Positions 25,129 through 36,154 of a stretch of 64,000 nucleotides of DNA are shown here, in pieces. Position numbers and translations under genes: made by a program. Source of the stretch: Ectobius pallidus (Eukaryota > Arthropoda > Insecta > Blattodea > Ectobiidae); NCBI GenBank assembly GCA_964059195.1, contig CAXKWD010000006.1, forward strand, positions 12,020,530-12,084,529, written 5' to 3'. A model generated the notes under the pieces. That model saw nothing but the letters and a program-made list of their open reading frames with translations, did not search any database and had not been told where the DNA came from. Positions within the stretch are counted from its first letter, which is position 1. Each line of letters opens with the position of its first letter.

Positions 25129-27176
25129 ATGGATTCGGACGAAGAAGTTCTTGCACTTGCGTTGCTAATTAGAAGAAGAAGGTATATACGACGTAAACGC
25201 AAATATTGGGAGCATCCAATGATAGAAGCTCGTATGATAAATGGTCAGTTTTATACCCTATACAGTGAATTGAGACAAGATGATGTTAAATTTTTCAATT
25301 ATTTTAGAATGTCAATGTCAAGTTTCGACGAACTATTAAATATTCTTCGAATACACATCACAAGGCAAGACACATGCATGAGGAACAGTATTTCTGCAGA
25401 AGAAAGAATTGTATTAACTCTAAGGTAAGTAATATTGTAAATGATACTGGACTGAATTTATGATTTATTCATGGAAAGCAATTTGAAATTTAACTTTAAA
25501 GAGAATCCTGAAATAAATCAGCATACAGTGATGTATTTGAATCATGAGATTCTACACTTTGTGGTGATGAAATGGCAGTGATAGTTTCTTTATCAGTTGA
25601 GTAGTCATATTGTGAAAAACTGGGTTCAGACCGACGAAAATTTCCAGAAGTAGATGGCACAGGAACAAATGAAGCAGATGGCACAGGAACAAATGAAGCA
25701 GATGGCACAGGAACAAATGTAGTAGAGTCTTGCACATTACTGCGGTAACGAAAGAAATTGGGATTTTGGTTAGCCGGTGGTGGAAGGTTGTGTACTTTAT
25801 ATTTTTTCATGACACCCATCAGATCAAACTTGGCATCCAATTTTTGATGTTCCGGAATAGCCTTCAGGTCCGGCAGTAGCGAGAGTAAGAAATGCTTGTC
25901 AGCATCATCACCTTCTGGGATTCTGTTCGTTTTATGCTCAACGCTTCGTGCCAGAGCTTGAAATAATTTTTCCTCTTCGCTGTATTTTCTTTTTTTGCCT
26001 TTAGGCGCACATGAGGAACCGGCCTCTGAGCCAACTCCAGTCACTTCTGAGCCAACTTGTTCTACATCTTCAATTTCTGTAGGGTTTTCAATAGGGGGCC
26101 TTGTTTCACAAATAGGAGACAGAAAAGACAGCTGTTTAAAAAAAATATATTGTTTTCTGCCATCACATCCTGAACCACTTTTAGTTCTTTTCTGTTTGCT
26201 GAGCTCTCTGGTGTATGAATCTCTTATGCTCTTCCATTTTTTTTGCAACTGTAATGCTGAAAATAAAGGAAACCCGTATTTTATTTTCAGATACCTCGCA
26301 AGCGGGTGTACATTCACAGATCTGCATTATTCATATAAATATGGGGTGTCAACAATAGCAAATATAGTACGGGATACATGCAGGAATATTTATAAAGTGC
26401 TTCAAGATATATGTATGCCAATTTTAACGGAAAAGAAATGGTTAAATATTGCAGATGGTTTCAAGAAGAATGCACAATTTCCTAACTGTTTAGGAGCTAT
26501 TGACGGAAAGCATGTGCGAGTGATAAAACCGCAGCACAGTGGATCTCTGTTTTACAATTATAAACATTATTTTTCAGTAGTGTTATTAGCAGTGTGTGAT
26601 TCAAATTATAATTTTATATTTATTGACGTTGGTTCTTATGGTAAAAGTTCCGATTCACAAATCTTCAAGAATAGTGAACTATTTAAAAAGATTGAGCAAA
26701 ATAATTTGAATGTACCAAGACCAACATCTATATCGAGTTCTGGAGAGCCACTTCCTTTTACTTTTATTGGCGATGAAGCTTTTGCCCTCACAGACTATAT
26801 GCAAAGACCTTATGGAGGTAAAAACTTGACAATGAAAAAGAGAATTTATAATTACCGTCTCTCTCGAGCAAGGCGATTTATAGAATGCACATTTGGAATT
26901 TTAACAAATAAATGGAGAATATTTCACCGTCCGATGAATGTTTCGGTGAATTTTGCAACAGATATAGTCAAAGCTTGCTGCATTCTTCACAACTTCGTTC
27001 GTGAAAGAGATGGCTATAAATTTGATGACACGTTAGAAGTGGCAGGGATAGAGGACAGAGAACATCAGGGTATGCCACAAGCCCGAAATAAGTCAGCGAT
27101 TGCAATAAGAGATAAATTTGCTGATTATTTTTCAAGTGAAGAAGGATCAGTACCTTGGCAACAGAGCAAGATCTAA
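25129..27176 (+). CDS. Harbinger DDE transposase (two exons)
   Basis: Exons are 25,129-25,424 and 26,291-27,176, giving 393 aa. The donor AAG|GTAAGT and acceptor TTATTTTCAG join LTLR to YLASG, the continuous form usual in this family. I start at ATG 25,129 (MDSDEEVL) because the frame upstream has no ATG. The N-terminal part is helical and DNA-binding-like; the nuclease core shows the first D in GAIDGKHV, the second D in YGKSSDSQIF and the E in RFIECTFGIL, followed by ILHNFV. It catalyses cut-and-paste transposition, usually with its MADF/Myb-like partner. The 866-bp intron contains nearly all of exon 2 of the antisense MADF gene. No stop or frameshift is visible. Confidence 0.9.
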
Positions 27177-29061
27177 AAATGAGCAATCTACAACAATGAT
27201 ACTGGTATTTGTACTTTAACATTATTGAAATAATGGGGGATATTCTAAAAAAGTAAGCATAAAGTATGAGCACTTCTTGTTGAGAACTGTTGTCTCTCAC
27301 AAGTTAAAAACATCGGAACGTCAGAAAGTTCTGACTCACCGGATATCACTTTATGCTCAGGCAATCCACACGAAACATGTACCTGCATAAACTTAAGAAA
27401 ATAAACAAGGGTCTTCTCGCACTGGGAGAAGTAAATTGCAGCCACATCAGCATTATGAAGAGGAAGACAATTCATTCTATCAGGTCTCTCTGAATAAATG
27501 AAAATATTTAATTCCATAATATTTTAGGATTAAATTAGTTTAATGAAAATTCACTATAACATAATTACAACATTTAATATAATTAGTATTTTTAAAATGT
27601 GATATGAAACATTCATACTCCCTCTACCCTTAATATAGCCTATTCTTGTGTAGAGTACACGGCTGAATTGCAGTAGTGCGCATTCACTTGTATCAGCCTC
27701 GTTTCCAAGTCGCATTATTCGCGAGGCAAGACCAAAACATCCAAGTCTATGTTGTATAAAATGAATGGCTTATAACTAGCCTTCAGGGAATTTATTGGGA
27801 TAAGTTTTTCAAATAGTACTTATTATAATATATTGTAGTAGGCCTACATAATAAGCCTATAAAATTGTTAAACCTATTTCGAGAAAATTAAGAAAAATTA
27901 AATTTTCGTCAAATAAAGTGCTTGTAAAAACGAAAATAAAGTCGTTGCCGTACCTCGTGTCGCATCCCTGAAGGATACACAATCCAAATAAAATCTTAAT
28001 AAATGCACTCGAATACTTTTGTATAACCTAGGCGTGGCAATACACCTTTCTTCAAATTCTAATATAGAATAAGAGGCCGTGTTGCAGAGAATAGGCATTC
28101 AGTTGTATTAGCCTGATGCAAAGCTTACCGTTCACCAGACAAGATTGAGTTTCTATGAACGATGCCTGCCTTGTAACTACCCATCAGAGAATTTTTTTCG
28201 AAAAAAAAATATTTCAAATAAAAGTTTAGCTCTTAGCATAAGCACCTCAATTACAAAATTTAAACAAAATCGTTAGACCCCTAGTACCTAGTACTGACAG
28301 AGGGATTAAAACTAAAAATTTGTAGTTTTCATTCTTTCTGGAATGTCCATATATTCCGCGCGAATCACCCTAGTAGCACAATTGTGAACAATTTTAAATG
28401 TTGAGACTGCAAATACTATGATGATGTTGACTCGAAATAGGCCTACTCTATAATTAAGGAGGATAAGATGCATGTTACATCAATAAAAAAAAAAAAAAAA
28501 AAAAAAAGAACAAGGCAATAATTCAAAAGTGCTGTAAAAAAATCACGAAATGATTGTACATATATTATTATCTAATTATTAGTAGCTGTATTGTATATAA
28601 CATTATCTTTCTAAATTCTTAAATAACTATTGTAGTAAGGTGTACTAGAACGTGTATTGTTGTAACAATCAATCATGTAGTATTACTAATGTAATGGGAC
28701 ATGATGTTAATAAATTAATTAAAAAAAAAAAAAAAAACCCTAGTAGCATGCTGTGAGTGAAGTGAGTGTACTGATTTGGTAGCTCACAAATTCCTACTTC
28801 ATACTCCCTATACTCTTTTTTTAGAATATCCTCCAATATCACTGTAACATTTGAAGCGAAATAAAAAAATAAAACATTTCACGTACCTGCATTATTCTTC
28901 TCTACTGTTGTTTTACTACAGAAATCGGGTATAAACTTCTCACATAATTCTTCCCACGCTTTTCGCTTTTCAATTCTGTTGCTATACTCGCTGCACCTCG
29001 AGTCCCAAACAACGGGACGTATCTCCACTTCATTAATAAATACCTCTGTGTCAAAACTCAT
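25496..29061 (-). CDS. MADF-BESS protein of the Harbinger element (two exons)
   Basis: Exons on minus are 29,061-28,887 and 26,256-25,496, giving 311 aa. The donor GCAG|GTACGTG and acceptor TTATTTTCAG join in phase 1. The N-terminal MADF DNA-binding domain is split by the intron: FINEVEIRPVVWD and RIEKRKAWEELC in exon 1, LQLQKKWKSIRDSYTREL in exon 2. Near residue 190 is a BESS-type motif (HFLLSLLPDLKAIPE), a protein-interaction motif that often accompanies MADF. Before the C-terminus a SFVPVPSA unit is repeated three times (24-bp DNA repeat, about 25,655-25,720). In Harbingers the partner protein binds the TIRs and imports the transposase. Its 2.6-kb intron contains the whole second transposase exon and the retroposon at 28,379. 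Confidence 0.85.
27177..28366. other. Harbinger interior without coding sequence
   Basis: This lies inside the MADF intron on minus and downstream of the transposase on plus. The small antisense frames (27,245-27,517; 27,898-28,098) have no domain. Short ATTCGTG/AGGCC words repeat at about 27,650 and 28,075, indicating a diverged internal duplication of about 100 bp. Confidence 0.5.
28379..28736 (+). mobile_element. Retroposed insert with A tail and 12-bp TSD
   Basis: The exact 12-mer ACCCTAGTAGCA flanks the insert (28,367-28,378 and 28,737-28,748). The insert ends in A17 and also has an internal A-rich run of about 23 (28,484-28,507). The end AATAAATTAATT before the tail suggests the 3' UTR of a LINE or mRNA. 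No coding sequence is recognised. Confidence 0.8.
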
Positions 29062-29307
29062 TGCACTGATCTACACGGCTTCTGAAACTCAACTGCCGCG
29101 CTTCTCTCACGCTGCGTGTGAAAAGGAAACAGACTGCAAAACGCCGCTGCTAGCAGCGAGGAGCCGCGCCTGCTTGCGTAGAAGCGCTTCTTTGGCGTGT
29201 GGAGTCGCTAGTGTGTATAGCTACAATCTGAATACATGCAAAAGTAGAATACAGCGTTTGCAGCGCGACTCAGAAGCGCTGCTAAAAACGCTAGTGTGTA
29301 AGAAGGC

Positions 29308-29343
29308 TAAGACAGTACCTTCATTTCATAATATAGGTGCTCA
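29308..29343. repeat. 34-bp duplication at the Harbinger right flank
   Basis: GACAGTACCTTCATTTCATA through GGTGCTCAC directly follows the Harbinger right end and also directly precedes its left end (24,928-24,961). Other Helitron copies (for example 3950-3985) have it once. Confidence 0.75.
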
Positions 29344-30037
29344 CTAAGAAAGGATTTTGAGAAATTTTCATTTTAAATGCCAAAAATTAAATGTTTTTGA
29401 GAATACTTAATCCATTTTTACACAGAATTATCAAATCCAAATCACAGTTCACTTGACAACAGTATTGTTGGCAGTCTTCACATAAGACTTTGGAAATAAA
29501 TGTACGAGACTTGACAAATTAGAGAACTATCAATATAATTCATGTTATAAATAAATATTAAAGAATGAAATCCACAATAATGCAGTCACACAACTTTCTC
29601 TACCCTGGACATAGAGAAAACAACACGAGATGTCGTAATATGTTTTGGGGGAGAGAAGTATGAAAGTGAAATTGCATTTCTGTTTAATTTCATCCCCAAA
29701 ACGGTTTTATGGTATCACGACAGTGAGAAATAAAATATTCCGCAAAGACAATACAATTTTATGTTACCGGAATTTATGTTTCTTCTTATTTGGACCCCTA
29801 CCAGGCTTGCTGTGTACAAGCGATGGGATGCAAAATTCTACATCCTCTATGTGCCATAAAAACTATATCAAGCGTTTTCTGAGGGATTAGTTGAGAGTGA
29901 AAAGTCGTTCTTTGTATTTCAAATTCTAAATACCCTACCTATGTAAGGACCTATAATTTAAAAATCGCAAGTCCTTCATAAGTTAATTTCCAATTACAAA
30001 GTAAAAAACCCGGGCGACGCCGGGCCTTTTAAACTAG

Positions 30038-30555
30038 TAGTCTACAATATTATATAACGTAATTGTAAAAACTCCATATATACACGATCTTCCTTCTCTA
30101 ACTCCAATGTGGATTTTCAATAGTAGCTCCTCAGCAATAGTATAAATTCGGCGGGTAATAATTTTACTGTACATTATGTATCCTGTTGTCAGTGGACTAA
30201 TGCCTCTAATTATGATAATCGGTTCTATTACCTTTTGTAAATACTGACTTTACAGCAGAAACATTCCATTCCTCTGGGATAGTACTATTACTTAGCCAAC
30301 ATTGATTTAAAGGTTTAAATTCGAGTATTTATATAATTCAATATTCAAATTGTCAATTGCTGCTTTTCTGTTCCTGCACTCATTTATGGAGAATTGCACA
30401 TCCTTTAATTGAATATGGACAAAGTCATGAAAGTCATTTCCTAAAATTAATTCCGTGTCCTCTTGATTACGATGTGTACTCATTTCTGTTAGAGGCTGAG
30501 TCGACCCCAGGGCCATAGTATCACCAAAAAGATTAGGGCAATTGAAAAATCCCAT
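30038..30555 (-). pseudogene. LINE reverse transcriptase fragment, upstream part
   Basis: On minus the order is a block with RNRKAAIDNLNIELYKY (30,310-30,380), a damaged segment with at least one stop and a frame change, then YIMYSKIITRRIYTIAEE, VREGRSCIYGVF and the approach to the catalytic VDYKKAFD block, which is cut by the Helitron end. This is the fingers/palm part of a LINE RT. The gene is dead apart from the Helitron, since stops occur near 30,230. Confidence 0.75.
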
Positions 30556-30559
30556 CGAC

Positions 30560-30645
30560 CTAATCGGAAATCGAACCCGCGACCCTCCGGTTTGTAGCGC
30601 GGCACCTCAACCACTATGCTACGGCGTACGGAGCTCACCAAATTG
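30560..30645 (-). repeat. tRNA-like SINE head, family 3
   Basis: The reverse complement contains TAGCATAGTGGTTGAGG (A box) and GGTTCGATTTCC (B box) at normal spacing. It lacks a 3' acceptor stem match, so it is not a tRNA gene. Confidence 0.55.
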
Positions 30646-30778
30646 AACACAGGTCTATTATAATAATGAGGGTATATAGGGTCCCCTAAACGATCGATAA
30701 TATTGTCAATATTCTCTTCAATAATGATTGGCCAACTCGTCCCTGGAACACACTGTAATTTAATGTGTATTATATTTA

Positions 30779-30902
30779 ATTAGAAATGGCTACCCAAAAC
30801 ACTTGATTTATATGAAAGGTGGGAAGAAATGGAGGTTTTATTAGCGTTAAAAATAATGTTGAGATTTTCCACCAAATTCACTGAGCTAGTGTATACTAGT
30901 AG
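30779..30902. repeat. Direct repeat, left copy, flanking a Helitron
   Basis: About 124 bp from ATTAGAAATGGCTACCC to AGCTAGTGTATACTA is repeated at 32,421-32,543 with about ten differences. Confidence 0.8.
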
Positions 30903-30907
30903 GCCTA

Positions 30908-32420
30908 CTAGCTTAAAAGACCCGGCGTCGCCCGGGTTTTGTATTTTGTAATTCAAAATTAACTTATGAAGGACTTCCGACTTTCAAATTCTAGGTCCTT
31001 ATATACGTATTGAAAATTTGAAATGAAGAAGAACGACTTATCTCACTCAAACTATTCCCGCTGAAAACGCTTTTTGTGGCTCATAGAGGATGTAGAATTT
31101 TGTATCCCATCGCTTCTACACACCAAGCCTGGTAGGGGTTAAAATAAGAAGAAATAGAAATTCCGGTAACATAAAATAGTATTTTCTTTGCGGAATATTT
31201 TATTTCTCACTCTCATGTTACCATACAACCGTTTCGGGGATGAAATTAAAAAGTAAATCAATTTCACTTTTATACTTCCCTCCCCAAAAACCTGCGATAT
31301 AATGTACTCTTATACAGTTCAACGGCCCTAAATAGCGTGCTCACTCGCTCCCCCACTTCGTGAGTTCATCGGGTATACTCGGCGATGTTCGTGTCTCGCA
31401 GTGTAAACTTTCACGACGAATACAAAATTAGGAAACCCGTTTCTTTATTATATAAGGCCAAAGTGAAATTAACACAATGAACACATATTCTAATTTTATT
31501 TTTACTTACAATTTTCATAGCTCTGAACCACAAACATTTTTAATAAGCTGCCAGTATAAATTTCTTAAAAATTCTGGAGTCAATTAATAATGGCGGGCGA
31601 AACCGCGGGCACATGCTGTAAAATATTGATGGTTTAACCCTTGAAATATCGCTGATAATAAAAATCCAAACAAACCATTCCTTCCCTTGAAACATTATAT
31701 AATTTCTGAAAATTGCACTGAATTGATCAAATAAAATTCACATCATATTCATGTCAATAAACAGTTGAGAAACAATACGTATTATGTGTTCACAGGTTCC
31801 TTTGGAACTGCATAATCGAATCTGAGATCGTTTTCCCAGGGGGCGCTTTCTAATCGTGGAATGTATTCTGAAGCCGGAATTTTAGCTGTTTCATTAATTA
31901 TTATTAATGGTTTAGTTTATGAATAATTCGCGTGCAAGTGTTAATAAATATAATGCTTTAATATAAATTATACTCTTAATTTTTAATTTTTAAATTAATT
32001 ATCGTGGGCACCTGCTAGTAATATACATTTCATCTTCATTATTTAATTACAGCAATGCATTATATCAATAGTTTCATCAAAGTCCCATTTAATTTATTTC
32101 CAAACCCATCTGAGACCAATGTCAACAATGCACTGTTGTCATGTGAACTGTGATTTTAGTTTGATAATTCTGTGTAAAAAGGGATTAAGTATTCTCAAAA
32201 ACATTTGATTTTTGGCATTTAAAATCAATTTTTTTCAAAATCTTTTCTTAGTGAGTACCTACATTATGAAACGAAGGTACTGTCAAAATTCCAAGTCTCT
32301 ACTTATTATAGTTTAGGCTCTACGTTGATTCCTGTCAGTCAGTCAGTCAGTCAGTCAGTCAGTCAGTCAGTCAGTCAGTCAGTCAGTCAGGAAAGCCTTT
32401 TATATATATAGCTATAGAGA
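30908..32420 (-). mobile_element. Non-autonomous Helitron, family 1, with a nested Helitron end
   Basis: On minus the 5' end is TCTCTATAGCTATATATA (from 32,420) followed by a (CTGA)n tract with about 14 units (32,337-32,390). The 3' end is the CCCGGGCGACGCCGGG hairpin and CTAG at 30,908. Inside, on plus, are two ends of the other Helitron type, GGGCGAAACCGCGGGCAC (31,592) and GTGGGCACCTGCTAG (ending 32,018), so at least one further Helitron is nested. No coding sequence. Confidence 0.75.
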
Positions 32421-32543
32421 TTAGAAATGGCTACCCAAAACACTTAATTTATATGAAAGGTAGCAAGAAATGGAGGTTTTATTAGCGTTAAAAATAATGT
32501 TGTGATTCTCCACCAAATTCACTAAGCTAGTGTATACTATTAA
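32421..32543. repeat. Direct repeat, right copy
   Basis: Second copy of 30,779-30,902; see that entry. Confidence 0.8.
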
Positions 32544-32813
32544 ATACAATGACATGAAGTTGGATAACGCATTAGTCAACACAGTATTGCACTTGCGTGC
32601 AATGAATCATTCTCCAGTCTGAAATGTTTTTGCTAGCAATCTCACTTATATGGAGCAGATAATCTCTGAGTAACTAACATAGCTTTCATTTTTTTTTTCG
32701 AGAAATACAAACGGCTTAATTAACGTGATTGCTTGTGCTATAAATCTCTATTTCAAGTGGCATTCAGTGTCAAATCGACCATGCTTGAGAGTTATTATGC
32801 CTGTAGGAAGCAG

Positions 32814-32884
32814 AAATGTAGAGACCTCCGTCAACGCCGCACCAGGAAGAAGTTCCGTTCAGGATCACTTCTAGTGCAGCACCC
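32814..32884 (+). CDS. Possible host exon 3
   Basis: A G+C-richer patch between an AG acceptor (GGAAGCAG) and a good donor (CCC|GTAAGAAA). Phase 0 reads 23 open codons, basic in character (RQRRTRKKF), and ends in phase 2. It could continue the gene of exons 4885 and 21,898, which needs phase 0 here. The acceptor has a weak polypyrimidine tract and another frame is also partly open, so this is only a candidate. Confidence 0.3.
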
Positions 32885-33018
32885 GTAAGAAATAATCGAC
32901 TTATGTATCAGAGAATATCTACATTACATTATACAGTACTAGTGGTGTGTGTGTGGAACTGCACGTAATTATTTCCACATACCCTTGAACCTTGTTTTCA
33001 AACCTGTAACCACCCAAA

Positions 33019-33398
33019 CATAGGCGTAACCAGGCCGACCATATGGGGGGGGGGTTATAAAGGAATACCCCCCAGGGAGAGGGAGGTCCGGGGGTCCTCC
33101 CCCGGAAAATTTTAAAAATTAAGATGCAAAATAACGAATTTTAAGCTTCCGGGGATCCTCCCCCGGAAAATTAAAAAAAATTAAGACGCAAAATAACGAG
33201 TTTTAAGCTTTTGGGTGTTTTCTTCCGGAAAATTTTAAAAATTAAGACGTAAAATAACGAGTTTTAAGCTTCCCACGCTTTATACTTGTATTAAGTAATT
33301 TATGGGCAGACTTAAAAAAATTATACAATTTTCCTTTTTTTAATCAATGGGGGGGGGGGTTCAAACCCCCAAAACCCCCCCCCCTCGGTACGCCTATG
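33019..33398. mobile_element. Non-autonomous hAT element, TSD CACCCAAA
   Basis: Termini CATAGGCGTAACCAGG and, inverted, CATAGGCGTACCGAGG are flanked by the exact 8-bp duplication CACCCAAA (33,011-33,018 and 33,399-33,406). A unit of about 63 bp (CCCCCGGAAAATT to TTTTAAGCTT) is repeated three times internally. G and C homopolymers of 9-10 sit near both ends. Confidence 0.9.
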
Positions 33399-33471
33399 CA
33401 CCCAAATGATCAATCTTCAACGATGTTTTCATTTCAACATTGACTTTCACTATGAGTTAGGTTCCTAGAGT

Positions 33472-33883
33472 ATATCCCAAGTAAGTTTGATCCTTTTCAA
33501 AACAAAGGGGAGGAGAACTCACAGAGAGTTCGCGGAAAATTCGCATCATGTGACAAAACGTGATTGGTTAATGTCATTAGCATGTTCCATTACCAGGGTG
33601 TGGCTTGGTAGTGGAGAATTAGTGTTCGTAAGTTCATGCAACAATAATATCAACATTTACACATGTAATAACAAACCCTCACTGGCATCGTCATCATTAT
33701 AGTATATCAATTAGCAAACAAAACATAAAGGATTCATTGTTCACGACGACCCTGCGGGTGAGTTGTACTGAGAATAAACAAACTACCATTATCACGGTGA
33801 TGACATGCGTTCTCACGTGCGGACTATGACAGCCACGCCTCTTTGTTTTGAACAGGATCATTCTTACTTGGGATTTAATATAG
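33472..33883. mobile_element. Inverted-repeat MITE
   Basis: ATCCCAAGTAAG with GATCCTTTTCAAAACAAAG at the left is mirrored by CTTTGTTTTGAACAGGATC and CTTACTTGGGAT at the right, arms of about 38 bp. TA-rich flanks do not give an unambiguous target duplication. No coding sequence. Confidence 0.65.
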
Positions 33884-34754
33884 TAACTAATTAGATAATA
33901 TCGCACTTCCCCTTTTTGAGGGCCAGGAAAGCTGGAATCATATAGCCTACGAACTTTATTTGCTGATTTCACAATATGTATCACTAGAAGGTGCCCGCGG
34001 CTTCGCCCGCGATTACTTACTCCACTGCTAGATATTGTGCTTAAATAATTTATTTAACAGAAAAATAATTAAAACATTATGGGCCGATTGTATACACAGT
34101 TTGATCTTGGATCAGAGACTAAACTGATCTCAGTTCACGCTGAACTCGGAAATTTTTGTTGTATAAACACTAATCTGAGATCAATCCGCACTGAACTAGG
34201 ATCAATTTTGACTGGAGAAATTTCTCCGATCAAACTCGTTGATCTCATTTCAAGGAGTTGTTTTTTTATTTGAGACACAAGATTAGCTCATTATAAACAT
34301 AATATTTAAGCCTACCTGTGTGATTATGATAAATATGAAGAAAATACACAAAAGACAACTTCATACATTTCTAGCTATAACGTAAATAGGCTATGTTAGG
34401 CTCCTTATAATGCAGTCTAACATAACTCTACAGCATAACCTGTAGGGCCTACGTTATTATTATCATCTCATTCCAATTTTCAGATATGTCGTGATGATAA
34501 AAATGATGAATTTCGTTGGGATCCCCGTGTGTTTTATTTTGTATATGCTGACGAAATCCTAGCTCCGCCTACTCCAGCCGTTGCGATTCTATGGCGACGG
34601 CCCGCTAGCCCTTTTCGTACTCTACCAAATTGCACTAATTACTACAATATGAAAATAATCCCTGTACCACAATTGCAATTAATACGAAATTATCAATCTT
34701 CGCCATTTCATGCGAATCTCTAAACTGAAATACTGTAAATGAATTCTCGCTTCA

Positions 34755-34815
34755 AACCCCAATTATCACTCGATGACTGGCTATCGTGCTAGTGGTCCCG
34801 TGTTCGAATCCCCTT
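34755..34815 (+). repeat. Weak tRNA-like segment
   Basis: GTGTTCGAATCCCCTTAGG resembles a B box followed by an acceptor-like end, with ACTGGCTATCGTGCTAGTGG 5' of it. No complete cloverleaf; probably a SINE remnant. Confidence 0.3.
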
Positions 34816-35039
34816 AGGTCTAAGTTTTTTTTATAGGAATGGGTAGGTAGGGTAAAGGAGAAAAGGGATTGAATAGTAGAAAGAGGAAAGGAGTAAAAAA
34901 ATAAAAGTTTTCCAAATTTTCAAAACGCTGCTAAACGAGACACGTTTAGGCGGCTGGTGGAACTACTAGGAAATCTCGAGTAGGAGGAGCTTAAAGGTCA
35001 ACCTGTTTTTGGATTTTCCCCAAATGCTTTCTTCGTTAT

Positions 35040-35480
35040 CTTTTTGAAGTAAAACTTCTTTTCTCGCGGTTGGGGTGAATCGGGAAAATCAGTCACGAAA
35101 TCAGTCACAAAATCAGTCACACTCAAAACTTCGTGTTTCGGAGCGGACTGCACAGAAAACAATCAACTCAATGATTAGGAGTAATCAAAGGAAATTTATC
35201 AGACATTACTTCCTCAATGGCAATAGACAATTCCTAAGCAATCTAAAGGTATATTATCTATTTTATGGAACACGGAGGTTGATTACCGCGCAAATCCAAA
35301 ATTAAAAATCCAAAATTAAAAAATACAAATTTCCAAAACTAAAAAAAAATTAAAACATCCAAAAATTAAAACAGTAAACTCAATGATTCAACTCAATGAT
35401 TAAGCTTATCCAAAATTTAAATAAATTATCCGACATTGGTAAAGTGTGTTAAAACCACCGCCTTCTCGAGAATTACACTG
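35040..35480 (+). repeat. Repeat A, uninterrupted copy
   Basis: Matches 1415-1777 plus 3222-3345 inverted, without the LINE. The frame to 35,305 encodes the same 60-residue segment as the other copy. Further on, CCTTCTCGAGAATTACACTG recurs at 35,538 and inverted at 36,062. Confidence 0.7.
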
Positions 35481-36154
35481 AATCTTTCTTTTCGTTTGAC
35501 TGTGTACATTTTGAAAAAAGTTGAACAGCACTAGCCACCGCCTTCTCGAGAATTACACTGCATCTTTCTTTTCGTTTGACTGTGTACCACTGCCTTCTAA
35601 ACTGTATTAATCGTGTATACACTGCCTGTCCTATACGGCTAATTTTGCGTACTCTGCGACATTACAGATGGCAGCACCTTTCACACCCAGACTGCTTCTT
35701 GTTTTTTGCTATGACATTGTTGATTATGTAGTGCTGTCACCGCCGTCTCATAATCACTGCCTTCTAAACTGTATTACTCCTCGAGACGGCGGTGCTCATA
35801 ATATAGTCTTATAGTCTATCAATGCGTCTAATTAATTTACATTTATTTTAATGATTGCTCCAAAATTCCATTTCAAGGTAAGTGTCATATACTGGAATAA
35901 TATTACGTTCTAAACAAATAACACAAGTATCTGTGTCTGTTTAATGCTTATTTTGATTAGTGATTGCTGCAATCTGGGTGTGAACTGTGTCGCCTCTACT
36001 GGATAAATTAGGCAATTTAACAATACTCTGAACTCCATGTTAAAATAAAGCATAGGACAGGCAGTGTAATTCTCGAGACGGCGGTGCTGTGTACATTTTG
36101 AAAAAAAGTTGAACAGCACTATAATCAACAAAGTCGTAGCAGAAAACTCATACG

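Larger units (their letters stand above)
24966..29307. mobile_element. PIF/Harbinger transposon with both genes
   Basis: Terminal inverted repeats share CTTCTTACACACTAGCGTTT and continue to about 40 bp (24,967-25,007 and 29,265-29,306). At the left a roughly 24-bp unit (AGCGCTTCTCAGTCGCGCTT) is tandemly repeated three times, 25,015-25,090. Flanking trinucleotides are TAG and TAA, so the 3-bp target duplication is imperfect. The element carries a DDE transposase and a MADF-BESS protein, the usual two-gene Harbinger set, both with open spliced frames, so it may be or recently have been autonomous. Confidence 0.88.
24820..30037 (+). mobile_element. Non-autonomous Helitron, family 1, carrying a nested Harbinger
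   Basis: The 5' end TCTCTTATATATA follows host A (24,819). The 3' end is a CCCGGGCGACGCCGGG hairpin and then CTAG (30,034-30,037) before host T. Removing it restores, on minus, the reverse-transcriptase block around VDYKKAFD, which proves both boundaries and the A/T insertion point. The Helitron itself is about 0.9 kb; the rest is the Harbinger at 24,966-29,307. No Rep/helicase is present. Confidence 0.88.

Noticed and set aside
25655..25720. CRISPR-like short repeats
   Set aside because: Three direct 24-bp repeats without spacers inside the MADF coding sequence; the genome is eukaryotic.
26257..26317. MADF protein starting at 26,317 without splicing
   Set aside because: Those residues are antisense to transposase exon 2. 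A spliced start at 29,061 completes the MADF domain in phase.
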